A stretch of DNA of 64,000 nucleotides. It comes from an uncultured Verrucomicrobiota bacterium (GTDB taxonomy: Bacteria > Verrucomicrobiota > Verrucomicrobiia > Methylacidiphilales > UBA1321). Both the position numbers and the translations under genes were made by a program. Each line of letters begins with the position of its first letter. Position 1 is the stretch's first letter. Positions 1-7,944 of the stretch are shown piece by piece. The notes under the pieces are model-generated. The model saw only the letters and a list, made by a program, of their open reading frames with translations. It did not search any database and was not told the origin of the DNA. The stretch lies in assembly GCA_903863295.1 (NCBI GenBank), contig CAIPBM010000106.1, positions 1 to 64,000 of the forward strand, read 5' to 3'.

Positions 1-84
1 ATCGTGGTGTTCGACATGTTCAAGCCGGGCAATTTGCGCTCGGTCGTCCTGGGCGAGAATATCGGGACGTTGGTCACCGCCTAG
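1..84 (+). CDS. pyrH: UMP kinase, C-terminal end (partial at window start)
   Basis: Frame 1 is open from the first base to the TAG at 82-84 and gives 27 residues that include FDMFKPGNLRSVVLGENIGT. This matches the conserved C-terminus of bacterial PyrH (E. coli has [20 protein letters not shown]). UMP kinase phosphorylates UMP to UDP in the cytoplasm for pyrimidine nucleotide synthesis. Only the tail is present, so the catalytic residues lie before the window. A different amino-acid kinase is possible but the tail match is specific. Confidence 0.85.
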   Translation: MVVFDMFKPGNLRSVVLGENIGTLVTA

Positions 85-158
85 GAGCGATGGCCGGTTT
101 AAGTTCCGCACGGGTCGCTCGACAAGCCCGGAACCGTTGCCATTAAGTTAGCGATTCC

Positions 159-1196
159 ATGCGCATACTCCTGGTCAAGCCGAAGCACATCGGGGACACG
201 TTGCTCTTGACGCCGACGATCAGCGGAATCCAGCAGGCCTATCCGGACGCGGAAATCTGGGTCGTGGTGCGCCGGGGTTGTGCGGGGATTCTTGCCGGTT
301 GTGCGGGGATACACCGCATCCTGACCCTGGCCGCGGTGGACAAAAGCGAGCGTCGCCGGGGGGATGGCCTGCGCGACCTGGGAACGCTGCTCCGGTTGCT
401 CGGCGTGCGCTTTGATTATGTCTTTGAGCTGGGCGATGGCCACCGGGGGCGTTTCTTTGCGACGCTATGCCGCGCGAAACGGCGCTACAGCGTGAAACCA
501 CTGGGGAAATTTTCTGCGCTCGAGTTGCGACGGTTTACGGGGCTTTCAACCTTTGATTGGAGTTCGAGTCATCGGGTGGAAAAGGATTACCGCTCCGTGG
601 CCGAATTTCTGCCGCTACCGGAAACGATTCCCTCGCTTCACTTTGACCGGACCCTGACGCGAAGCTGGGTTCCCGGCGATGAGCTCACCGATTTTTGCGT
701 CATGCAAATCGGCAAGCGGCAGGAGCATGGGCGTTGGTTGCGGGAAAGATCGCTGGAGGTGGGGCGTCATCTTTTGGGCAAGGCCGGGGCGCTCGTGATT
801 GTATCGGGACCGGCGGATCATGAAGTTGGGGAAGCGACCTGGCTGAGGGAGCAACTGGGCCCGCGGGTGATATGCACGCTGGGAAAGGCGGATTGGGCGC
901 AGGTGGCGGGCTTGCTTTATCGGGCGAAGCTTTACGTGGGGGTCGACTCGGCGGCGACTCACCTCGCGGCGGCGTGCGGCTGTCCCACCGTGGTTCTTTT
1001 CGGGCCGACGGAGGAAATCCATTGGCGACCGTGGCAGGTGTCGCATCGCATTGTCACCACGGAGCGGCTCGACGGGATGGTGGAGGCGGAGGTGCGTTAT
1101 CGCCGTGTTCTCCAGCGGGAAATGAACGGGATTCAGGCGGCGGAGGTCATGGCCGCGTGTGATGATTTGTTGGCGGAGCGGGCTTCCTCAGCCTGA
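159..1196 (+). CDS. Glycosyltransferase family 9 (ADP-heptose:LPS heptosyltransferase-like)
   Basis: The 345-residue product starts MRILLVKPKHIGDTLLLTP, the N-terminal signature of GT9 enzymes (GD-x-hydrophobic-T-x-P). Near residue 265 it has VGVDSAATHLAAACGCPTVVLFGP, split here as the usual nucleotide-sugar-binding loop (DSAxxHLAAA then FGPT). Such enzymes transfer heptose or related sugars to the LPS core at the inner face of the cytoplasmic membrane. The length is normal for the family. Neighbouring epimerase and rfbF genes support a role in surface glycan assembly. The sugar substrate cannot be read from sequence. Confidence 0.85.
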   Translation: MRILLVKPKHIGDTLLLTPTISGIQQAYPDAEIWVVVRRGCAGILAGCAGIHRILTLAAVDKSERRRGDGLRDLGTLLRLLGVRFDYVFELGDGHRGRFFATLCRAKRRYSVKPLGKFSALELRRFTGLSTFDWSSSHRVEKDYRSVAEFLPLPETIPSLHFDRTLTRSWVPGDELTDFCVMQIGKRQEHGRWLRERSLEVGRHLLGKAGALVIVSGPADHEVGEATWLREQLGPRVICTLGKADWAQVAGLLYRAKLYVGVDSAATHLAAACGCPTVVLFGPTEEIHWRPWQVSHRIVTTERLDGMVEAEVRYRRVLQREMNGIQAAEVMAACDDLLAERASSA

Positions 1197-1209
1197 AGAG
1201 AAATCGACT

Positions 1210-2250
1210 TTATATCGCGTTTGTGTCGAGGAAGGCATGAGTTCGCGCAATGGCTTCCTGAAGAGGAATCATGACCTGCAAGCCAAGTTCGTTTTGTGCG
1301 CGGGAGATATCGGGCAGGTAGATATTTTGAGGGCCTTGCGGCTGGACAGACTGGATGACGACTTCCGGCTGAGGCGTGAGGCTTTCAGCGATCTTGCGGG
1401 CGAGTTGCGCGGTGCTGACGACTTCGCCGGAGCCGACATTGTAGGCGCGGCCTTTTTTTCCCCGGAGCAGGACTCGCAACAGCCAAATGACGAGGTCGGC
1501 CGGATAGAGATAGGAGCGGAGGGCGGTGCCATCGCCGCGGACAAGGATGGGGCCACCACGCCGCGCATCGCGTAGAAAATTACCGGCGGCAAAGTGGGCA
1601 TCGAGGGCGAGATACGGGCCGAGGAACGCGAAGGCACGGGCGGTGGTGAAATCGACACCAGACTCCGCGCAGAGCTGCTCGGCCTCGCGCTTGGCAGTGG
1701 CGTAGGGGATCAGGGGCGTGGCCAGATCGTAATCGTCTTCCGAAGCACCCTCGACTTTGCCGGCGAGGTTGCCGTAGACAGCGCCGGAACTGACGTAGAG
1801 GAAACGTTGGGCTCGGCTTTGTTGGGCGAGCTCTAGGATGCGGCGAGTTCCTGCGACGATGGCGCGGGATCGCTCTCGCTCATCGGCGTCGGAGGTGAAG
1901 GCCGTGGTATCTGAGGCGGCGTGAAGGATGAAATCGAATGCGCGGTGATCGGCGGAGAAAGAGGCGACATCACCTCGAAGGAAATCGAGGGCGGGCACTT
2001 CCCCGGCAAATGGAAATTGACGCAGAAAACCGGCGGGATTCCGGGAAAGGACGGTCAAATGCAGTCCCAACGCCATTTCATCATTCGCGTGGCAAAGACC
2101 GCCAAGGAGCCACTTGCCAAAGAACCCGGTACCGCCGGTGATGAAGATTTTCTTGCCGCGGAATTGCTCCAAATCCCGGGAAGCATGATGGAGGATATGG
2201 GCCAGATCAGGGTCCGGCAGGGCGAAGAGATTTTTTTGTGATTTGCTCAC
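1210..2250 (-). CDS. NAD-dependent sugar epimerase/dehydratase (extended SDR)
   Basis: This 346-residue protein has a Rossmann motif GGTGFFGKW near residue 40, a catalytic-type SSGAVYG segment near 155 and YATAK near 185 (the SDR Tyr-x-x-x-Lys pair). It therefore belongs to the extended SDR family that oxidises, dehydrates or epimerises nucleotide sugars. It sits between a GT9 gene and rfbF, so a CDP- or dTDP-sugar is a reasonable guess, but substrate is inference. Its start overlaps the open frame of the divergent membrane protein gene, so both genes share a very tight promoter region. Confidence 0.82.
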   Translation of the reverse strand: MSKSQKNLFALPDPDLAHILHHASRDLEQFRGKKIFITGGTGFFGKWLLGGLCHANDEMALGLHLTVLSRNPAGFLRQFPFAGEVPALDFLRGDVASFSADHRAFDFILHAASDTTAFTSDADERERSRAIVAGTRRILELAQQSRAQRFLYVSSGAVYGNLAGKVEGASEDDYDLATPLIPYATAKREAEQLCAESGVDFTTARAFAFLGPYLALDAHFAAGNFLRDARRGGPILVRGDGTALRSYLYPADLVIWLLRVLLRGKKGRAYNVGSGEVVSTAQLARKIAESLTPQPEVVIQSVQPQGPQNIYLPDISRAQNELGLQVMIPLQEAIARTHAFLDTNAI

Positions 2251-2278
2251 CGGGAGGAAGAGGGGCTATTACTGCGAG

Positions 2279-3970
2279 GTGATTGCGCCAGAATCAGAAG
2301 GAGGAATCAATACGCAAACGGGGCGACTGCGGTTGTTGCGGAACAACCTGCTCGTCTCCGCATTGATTTTTACGGTGCTGGAAATCTGGCGGCCCTGCTT
2401 CTTCCTGACGGATGATAACCTGGACGGGGGGCTGCCGCTCTTTGTTGAAATCGGCCATCACCTGCTCAACGGGCAGTCGCCTTTTATTTCCGATTACCTT
2501 TTTGGCGGAAACTATAACCTGTTGCGCGACGCCACCTACTTCATCTGGCACCCGGTTTATCTCTTCAGCATGCTGCTGGCCGGAACATCCTTTTATTATG
2601 TGATGTTTGATGTCGATGCCTTCATCTTCCTGATGTTGACCACGGCGGGGTTTGTCAACCTGGCCTGGTACCTGCGCCGGGAGGTGCCGCTGAAGGTGAG
2701 CGACGGCTGGATCATGTTTTTGACCATGAGCTTCACCTACAGCGTCATCTCTCTCGCCACGGGCGCGAGTTGGCTGAACTATCTGGTCAATCACAGCGTC
2801 CTGCCGTGGCTTGCCCTGGGCATCCTGCAAAAGCAATGGCGGGCGGGAGTGGGTCTCGTGGCGCTCTTTTCGATTCATCAAATCCTGGGAGGTCATCCCC
2901 TGGCGATGATCTCCAATAATATTTTTCTCACGCTCTTCGCCGTGGGCGTCTGCGTCTGTCGGCGATCCTTGACTCCGCTCGGATTTTGGATCGTCGGGAT
3001 GCTCGTCGCCTGCATCGTGACTTTCCCTTTACTCTTTCCGATGTTGGAGGGTTTCCTCTCGAGCTCCCGCGCCCAGGGGGTGCCCCTCTATGACATGCAG
3101 CTCAACAACATCAGCCTGCAGGAATTTCCAACCTCGCTCTTTGTCGGCATGGCGCTGTGGATCATTCACCCGCCACTGCACGCGCATGTCACCTACACCC
3201 TCGCTTTTTGTTCCTGCGCCGCGGCCTGGTGCATTGTCCCGGCGGCGCTGAGCAAGGCAAAATGGCGTGGGCTGGAAATCGTGACGCTTTCCGTCCTGGT
3301 TTTCGTGGCGGTGATGGTGATCCGTCCGGTCTGGATCTCGGAGATCATGATCCGGTTGCCGATTCTCCGTTCCATGCGCTGGCCTTTTCGCGAACTGGTG
3401 CAGTTCCAGTTCTTCTTTCATCTCTTTCTCCTGTTGAGACCGCCGGGCCTGCCGGTGCGCCTCCAACGCCTGACCGCGTTTACCAGCGCCTGCGTCATGG
3501 TGCTTCCGATGCTCTTCTACGTCATCGGCCCGACCTTCAATGAAATGCCGATTGGCCGGAAGTTGATCTTTTCCGGGGAACTCGACCGGTACTGGGACAA
3601 GGTGCGCCCGCTTCTGAAGCCGACCGATGTCGTCGCCGTGCTGATCCCTTATAACGTCTACATGAACGACGATTACGAGAAGCCGAACGGCCTGCTCGCA
3701 GCCTTCGACTACTCCTGCCTGGCCAAGGTCATCAACGCCAACGGTTATTCCCACACGGCGCCGCCGGACCAACTCTATACCCAGACCATTCCCTTCTATC
3801 CCAACGGCGCGTATGAGATCAGCCAGCGGGAGGCGCTTCTGAAGGAACGGCCGGAAATCAAATTCATCACGCTGGAAAGCCTGCATCCGGTCCGGATTTC
3901 GTTGAGTTCCGGCACGGGCCCGGCCATCGACCTGACACCTTACCTGCCAGAGGCGTTCCAGCATCAGTGA
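2279..3970 (+). CDS. Large multi-pass membrane protein, YfhO/GT-C-like
   Basis: About 560 residues with roughly ten to twelve hydrophobic segments. The first membrane segment is followed by FFLTDDN, an acidic pair in the first external loop as in GT-C glycosyltransferases, and a later RSMRWPF motif is shared with the protein at 16416-18443. The family is thought to act on lipid-linked sugars, but no reaction can be assigned. The frame is open from TTG at 2243. GTG at 2279 is used here, but a perfect Shine-Dalgarno at 2298-2304 points to an in-frame ACG at 2312, just before the first membrane segment. The stop is certain, the start is not. Confidence 0.7.
   Translation: MIAPESEGGINTQTGRLRLLRNNLLVSALIFTVLEIWRPCFFLTDDNLDGGLPLFVEIGHHLLNGQSPFISDYLFGGNYNLLRDATYFIWHPVYLFSMLLAGTSFYYVMFDVDAFIFLMLTTAGFVNLAWYLRREVPLKVSDGWIMFLTMSFTYSVISLATGASWLNYLVNHSVLPWLALGILQKQWRAGVGLVALFSIHQILGGHPLAMISNNIFLTLFAVGVCVCRRSLTPLGFWIVGMLVACIVTFPLLFPMLEGFLSSSRAQGVPLYDMQLNNISLQEFPTSLFVGMALWIIHPPLHAHVTYTLAFCSCAAAWCIVPAALSKAKWRGLEIVTLSVLVFVAVMVIRPVWISEIMIRLPILRSMRWPFRELVQFQFFFHLFLLLRPPGLPVRLQRLTAFTSACVMVLPMLFYVIGPTFNEMPIGRKLIFSGELDRYWDKVRPLLKPTDVVAVLIPYNVYMNDDYEKPNGLLAAFDYSCLAKVINANGYSHTAPPDQLYTQTIPFYPNGAYEISQREALLKERPEIKFITLESLHPVRISLSSGTGPAIDLTPYLPEAFQHQ
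2298..2304 (+). promoter_or_regulatory. Strong ribosome binding site without a canonical start codon
   Basis: AAGGAGG is a perfect anti-Shine-Dalgarno match. Seven bases downstream, in frame with the membrane protein, is ACG (2312-2314). No ATG, GTG or TTG lies at that spacing. Either ACG is used as start, or an ancestral ATG has changed by a single T-to-C step, or the base is a sequencing error. Confidence 0.5.
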
Positions 3971-4067
3971 CGAGAGTCATTGCCGGGACAAATCGTTTTT
4001 GTTACGAAGTACGCTTTGGAACGAATCAACTTCGACACGGAACCGTGAGCTAAATCCCCTATCTTTT

Positions 4068-4847
4068 ATGAAAGTCGTCATTCTCTGTGGTGGACTTGGT
4101 ACACGTTTGCGCGAGGAAACGGAATTTCGTCCCAAGCCGATGGTACCCGTCGGGAATCGCCCGCTGGTCTGGCATATCATGAAATTCTATGCCCATTTTG
4201 GGTTCAAGGAATTCGTCCTCTGCCTCGGCTACAAGGGTGACGTGATCAAGGAGTATTTCTACCATTACCAGTGGCATTGCAGTGACGTGACTCTCAAGCT
4301 CGGGCCCGCGCCGCAAATCACCTATCACAACCAGCACGCGGAGGAAGACTGGCAGGTCACGCTTCTGGATACGGGTTCAACCACGATGACGGGCGGTCGC
4401 GTCCGGCGTGCGCTGGGTCATATTCACGATGAGGAATTTTTGCTCACTTACGGCGATGGCGTCTGCAACGTCAACGTTCACGACCTGATCGCCTTTCACC
4501 GTCAGCAGGGCGGGCTGGCCACCCTCACCGCCGTGCGACCGAGCGGACGTTTTGGGGAATTGAGCATCGACGGCGATACCGTTTCGAGTTTCCGTGAGAA
4601 GCCGGAGACGGAGTCGGGCTACATCAACGGCGGGTTCTTCGTCGTGAATAAGAAGATCGGTGAGTACATCACGGGAGATTCCAGCATCTTTGAATTCGAT
4701 GCGCTGCCCAAGGTCGCTGAGGCCGGGAAACTTCACGCCTTCCGCCATGACGATTTCTGGCAATGCATGGATAATCCGCGCGAGATGGAAATCCTCAATA
4801 AGCTGTGGAATGACGGCAAAGCGCCGTGGAAGCTCTGGAAGGATTGA
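4068..4847 (+). CDS. rfbF: Glucose-1-phosphate cytidylyltransferase
   Basis: The 259-residue protein begins MKVVILCGGLGTRLREET, the nucleotidyltransferase signature, followed by RPKPMVPVGNRP and later LLTYGDGV (metal-binding aspartate), REKPETESGYINGGFF and DDFWQCMDNPREM. These are typical of RfbF, which makes CDP-glucose from CTP and glucose 1-phosphate, the entry to CDP-3,6-dideoxyhexoses. Length fits the family. ATG at 4068 is chosen because the signature begins there; the frame is open further upstream. The usual partner CDP-glucose 4,6-dehydratase (RfbG) is not adjacent, though the SDR at 1210-2250 could act on the product. Confidence 0.93.
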   Translation: MKVVILCGGLGTRLREETEFRPKPMVPVGNRPLVWHIMKFYAHFGFKEFVLCLGYKGDVIKEYFYHYQWHCSDVTLKLGPAPQITYHNQHAEEDWQVTLLDTGSTTMTGGRVRRALGHIHDEEFLLTYGDGVCNVNVHDLIAFHRQQGGLATLTAVRPSGRFGELSIDGDTVSSFREKPETESGYINGGFFVVNKKIGEYITGDSSIFEFDALPKVAEAGKLHAFRHDDFWQCMDNPREMEILNKLWNDGKAPWKLWKD

Positions 4848-5233
4848 GGTCTCTTAGGTAGCCGTCGCACGGCCTTCCTGTAGCGGTGGTCTAGGACCGT
4901 CGCCAAATCTCCGAGCGGAAAAGTTAGAGATCCATCGACTCCGCTACGCTCCGCTCAGGATGACGGATTTTAGGGAGTCGCTTACGCGACCCGCCGCTGG
5001 GACAGCGGCGGCTACCTCGGAGGGGAGGCATGGCGGTCATCGATTGGCCTCCCGGCCCATTCAAATGAGTTGCCCTGAAATTATTTGCGCCTCGCGAAGG
5101 AATGGCCGCAACAGGGGGATCCTCCATTCCGTCAATTTGGTCCGTCCGTTAATTCCGTCTAAAATTTCCACTGCCTTCCCGGTTCGGCACGGCACTTGCG
5201 GAAAACCTCCCGCAACGCTAACTCTATTTAACG
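4848..5233. other. Intergenic region with repeat fragments
   Basis: No convincing gene. It contains a 17-base stretch (4953-4969) identical to the outer arm and flank of the palindromic element at 6800-6902, so it looks like a half-element or decayed copy. Positions 5127-5170 carry TTCCGTC/AATTCCGTCTAAAATTTCC text resembling the repeats at 7838-7933 and 11467-11520. The 12-mer GTAGCCGTCGCA at 4858-4869 recurs at 16242-16253. The gpmI promoter should also lie here but no clear boxes were identified. Confidence 0.5.
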
Positions 5234-6784
5234 ATGAAACCTGTCGCTCTTATTATCCGGGATGGTTGGGGCATCAGCCCGAAGGGTCTGGCCGCCGCGA
5301 AGCAGGAGGGCAACGCGCCACTCCTCGCCAAACTTCCCTTTCACGAACACCTCTACAAGACCTATCCCCAGAGCCGCCTCAGCGCCTCCGGCGAGGACGT
5401 CGGTCTGCCCGCCGGGCAGATGGGGAACAGCGAAGTGGGGCATCTCAATCTCGGCGCGGGCCGGATCGTTTACCAGGAACTCACGCGTATCAATAAGGCC
5501 ATCACCGATGGCACGCTCGCGACCAATTCCGCGCTGGTCAAATTCCTCGGCGATCTCAAGGCCCGCAATGGTGCGCTCCATCTCTGGGGTCTTCTCTCCG
5601 ATGGCGGCGTCCATTCCAGCCAGGAACATCTCTACGCGCTGGTCAAGGTGGCGAAAGACGCGGGCATCGCCCCGGACAAAATTTTTATCCATGCGTTTCT
5701 CGATGGCCGGGATACCTCGCCCACGGGTGGTGAAGGCTACCTGACGGAGCTCGCGGCTAAGCTCAAGGAAATCGGCGCGGGTAAGATCGCGACGATCATC
5801 GGGCGCTATTACGCGATGGACCGCGACAATCGCTGGGAGCGGGTCGAACTGGCGTGGAAACTGATTTTCCTCGGCGAAGGGACCTACACGGACAATCCCG
5901 TGGGCGCAGTGAAGAGCGAATATGTGGCCAAGAAGACCGACGAGTTCATGCCGCCGTTCGTCTGCGTGAAGGAACCGCGCCCGCTCATCGCCGAGGGCGA
6001 TGGCATCCTCTTCTTCAATTTCCGCGGCGACCGCGCGCGGCAGTTGAGCCAGGTCGTCCTGCATGACGATTTCAAGGGCTTCAATCGCACCTATTATCCC
6101 AAGGTCAGCTACCTGCAGATGACCCAGTACGACGCAACCTTCGACGCTCCAGTGATGTTCCCGCCGCAATCGATGAACCATCTCCTTGGGCAGGTCGTTG
6201 CGGCGGCGGGCAAGCACCAGTTGCGCATGGCGGAGACGGAGAAGTATCCGCACGTCACCTACTTCTTCAACGGGGGCGTCGAAACGCCCAACCCGGAGGA
6301 GGAGCGCGACATGGCGCCTTCCCCCAAGGTGGCCACCTACGACCTCCAGCCGGAGATGAGCGCCGTGCCGCTGACTGACAAGGTGATTGCGCATCTCGAT
6401 ACCGGCAAGTACGACCTGCTCATCCTCAATTACGCGAATCCCGACATGGTCGGCCATACCGGCGTGGTCGAGGCTGCGATCAAGGCGGTGGAAACAGTCG
6501 ATGCCTGCTTGCAGCGCGTGGTGGAAAAGGTCCTCGCCCTCGGTGGCGCCTGCATCATCACCGCCGATCACGGCAACTGCGAACGCGAGATCAATGATGA
6601 TGGTTCACCGAACACGGCACACACCACAAATCTCGTGCAATTCATCTACGCGGGTCCGAATGCTGACAAAGCGGTGATGGAAGATGGAATCCTCGCGGAT
6701 GTTGCGCCCACGCTGCTCTATTTGCTCGATATTCCGAAGCCGGAGGAGATGACGGGGCATAGTTTGGTGACCTTTAAGAAATAA
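5234..6784 (+). CDS. gpmI: 2,3-bisphosphoglycerate-independent phosphoglycerate mutase
   Basis: The 516-residue product has the alkaline-phosphatase-fold signature of iPGM: the N-terminal metal aspartate in LIIRDGWG, the phosphoserine motif MGNSEVGHLNLGAGR near residue 60-75, HAFLDGRDTSP near 160 and ITADHGNCE near 445. It interconverts 3- and 2-phosphoglycerate in glycolysis, using two Mn ions and no bisphosphoglycerate cofactor. Length is that of the full two-domain enzyme. It is followed by a palindromic repeat element and tatD in the same direction. Confidence 0.96.
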   Translation: MKPVALIIRDGWGISPKGLAAAKQEGNAPLLAKLPFHEHLYKTYPQSRLSASGEDVGLPAGQMGNSEVGHLNLGAGRIVYQELTRINKAITDGTLATNSALVKFLGDLKARNGALHLWGLLSDGGVHSSQEHLYALVKVAKDAGIAPDKIFIHAFLDGRDTSPTGGEGYLTELAAKLKEIGAGKIATIIGRYYAMDRDNRWERVELAWKLIFLGEGTYTDNPVGAVKSEYVAKKTDEFMPPFVCVKEPRPLIAEGDGILFFNFRGDRARQLSQVVLHDDFKGFNRTYYPKVSYLQMTQYDATFDAPVMFPPQSMNHLLGQVVAAAGKHQLRMAETEKYPHVTYFFNGGVETPNPEEERDMAPSPKVATYDLQPEMSAVPLTDKVIAHLDTGKYDLLILNYANPDMVGHTGVVEAAIKAVETVDACLQRVVEKVLALGGACIITADHGNCEREINDDGSPNTAHTTNLVQFIYAGPNADKAVMEDGILADVAPTLLYLLDIPKPEEMTGHSLVTFKK

Positions 6785-6799
6785 CTTCTCTAGCAATCT

Positions 6800-6902
6800 G
6801 TCATCCTGAGCTTGTCGAAGGATCAGCTTCCAGAGCATGTTCGCCATTAACTGATGATTGCCAAATCACCGGGGGCTGATCCTTCGACAAGCTCAGGATG
6901 AC
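6800..6902. repeat. Palindromic element, family A, copy 1
   Basis: Perfect 28-bp inverted arms at 6800-6827 and 6875-6902 (arm begins GTCATCCTGAGCTTGTCGAA) enclose a 47-base loop. The same arms and a recognisably related loop occur at 13861-13962. It sits between co-directional gpmI and tatD, and its transcript would fold into a very strong stem. Short 'TTCGACAAGCTCAGGATGA' palindromes are known as dispersed repeats in many bacterial genomes; that is family knowledge, while copy number here is directly seen. Confidence 0.9.
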
Positions 6903-6923
6903 GGATTGTTTTGCGTTGAATTT

Positions 6924-7715
6924 ATGCTCATCGATACCCCCGCCCATCTTGATTACAAGGAGTATGATCCCGACCGCGCGGAAGTCATCGCGCGCGCGGC
7001 GGAGGCGGGGGTGACGGAGATCATCTCCATCGGCACCAAGCTCGAGTCGAGTACGCGCGCCGTGGAGCTGGCGGAGAATTTTCCGAACATCTGGGCCACC
7101 GTTGGCATCCATCCCTGCGATGTCGACAACGCCCCGGACGATGCCGTGACGCATCTGCGCCAGCTCTCGAAAAGCCGGCGCGTGGTCGCCGTGGGCGAGA
7201 TCGGGCTCGATTACCATTACCTGCCGGAAAACCCGGCGGAGATCGAAGCGAACAAAAAGCGGCAGGCCCATTTCTTCCGGCAACAACTCGAACTGGCCGT
7301 GGAGCTGGGCCTCAACGCCGTGATCCATCAGCGCGATTCCTGGGACGATACGCTCGCCATCCTGAAAGAGTTCACCGGGCGCGTGCGCGGCGTCTATCAT
7401 TGCTTTGGCGGCACGCTGGAACAGGCCCGGGAAGTCATCGCGCTCGGCCATCTCGTCTCGTTCACCGGCATCGTCACCTTCAAGAACGCGCGGCAGGTGC
7501 AGGCCACGGCTCAGGATATTCCCGCGGATCAATTCATGGTTGAGACCGACTGCCCTTATCTCGCGCCCGTGCCGGATCGCGGGAAGCGTTGCGAACCGGC
7601 CCATACGCGGCGCGTTGCGGACCATATCGCGCAGTTGCGCGGCGTACCCGTGGAGGAAATTGGTGCCCGCACGACGGCGACGGCGCGGGGGTTTTTCCGG
7701 TTCGGGCGAGGCTGA
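6924..7715 (+). CDS. TatD-family metal-dependent hydrolase with altered first metal motif
   Basis: The 263-residue protein shows TatD landmarks: VGIHPCD near 75, VAVGEIGLDYHY near 93 (bridging Glu), VIHQRDSW near 134, YHCFGGT near 158 and VETDCPYLAP near 203 (final Asp). These enzymes are 3'-5' nuclease or D-aminoacyl-tRNA-editing hydrolases using two metals. The N-terminal HxH motif reads PAH (DTPAHLDY), so the first histidine is replaced by proline, one base from His. Other ligands are intact. ATG at 6924 is chosen because LIDT..HLDY is the standard N-terminus. Confidence 0.88.
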   Translation: MLIDTPAHLDYKEYDPDRAEVIARAAEAGVTEIISIGTKLESSTRAVELAENFPNIWATVGIHPCDVDNAPDDAVTHLRQLSKSRRVVAVGEIGLDYHYLPENPAEIEANKKRQAHFFRQQLELAVELGLNAVIHQRDSWDDTLAILKEFTGRVRGVYHCFGGTLEQAREVIALGHLVSFTGIVTFKNARQVQATAQDIPADQFMVETDCPYLAPVPDRGKRCEPAHTRRVADHIAQLRGVPVEEIGARTTATARGFFRFGRG

Positions 7716-7837
7716 GGGGAGGATCGCTTCCTGTCGCCTGCGGCGACCCCGGCAACCATGGGGCACCGTCGCACGGAGTTCGACGGCTACCTTGAAGGCA
7801 CAAGTGTGATGACCGATGCCCCGGTAAAAAAGTTCCC

Positions 7838-7933
7838 AAAAATCCTGTTAATCCCGCCAATCCTGTCTAAAAATCGTCGCTTGCCTTAAATTGGTAAATT
7901 CCGTTTAAAAATCCCGTTCATCCTGACAAAAAG
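7838..7933. repeat. AATCCTGTTAATCC-type intergenic repeats
   Basis: Tandem-like related segments AATCCTGTTAATCCCGCC, AATCCTGTCTAAAAAT, then AATTCCGTTTAAAAATCC and CGTTCATCCTGAC fill the sequence just before guaA. The complementary form occurs at 11467-11520 and a weaker one at 5127-5170. Repeats of this ATCCTGTTAATCCTGTC type are dispersed in many bacterial genomes. The last unit ends about 11 bases before the guaA ATG, so it will be in the guaA leader if transcription starts upstream. Confidence 0.65.
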
Positions 7934-7944
7934 CCCCCGCCGCC

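Noticed and set aside
4960-5496. 178-residue plus-strand frame across the gpmI start
   Set aside because: Its composition is repeat-like and it runs out of frame into gpmI, so it is a shadow with no family features.
6800-6902. Interpretation of palindromic element A as a simple intrinsic terminator
   Set aside because: Arms are 28 bp, the loop is 47 bases, there is no T-run, and a second copy with the same arms and related loop exists.
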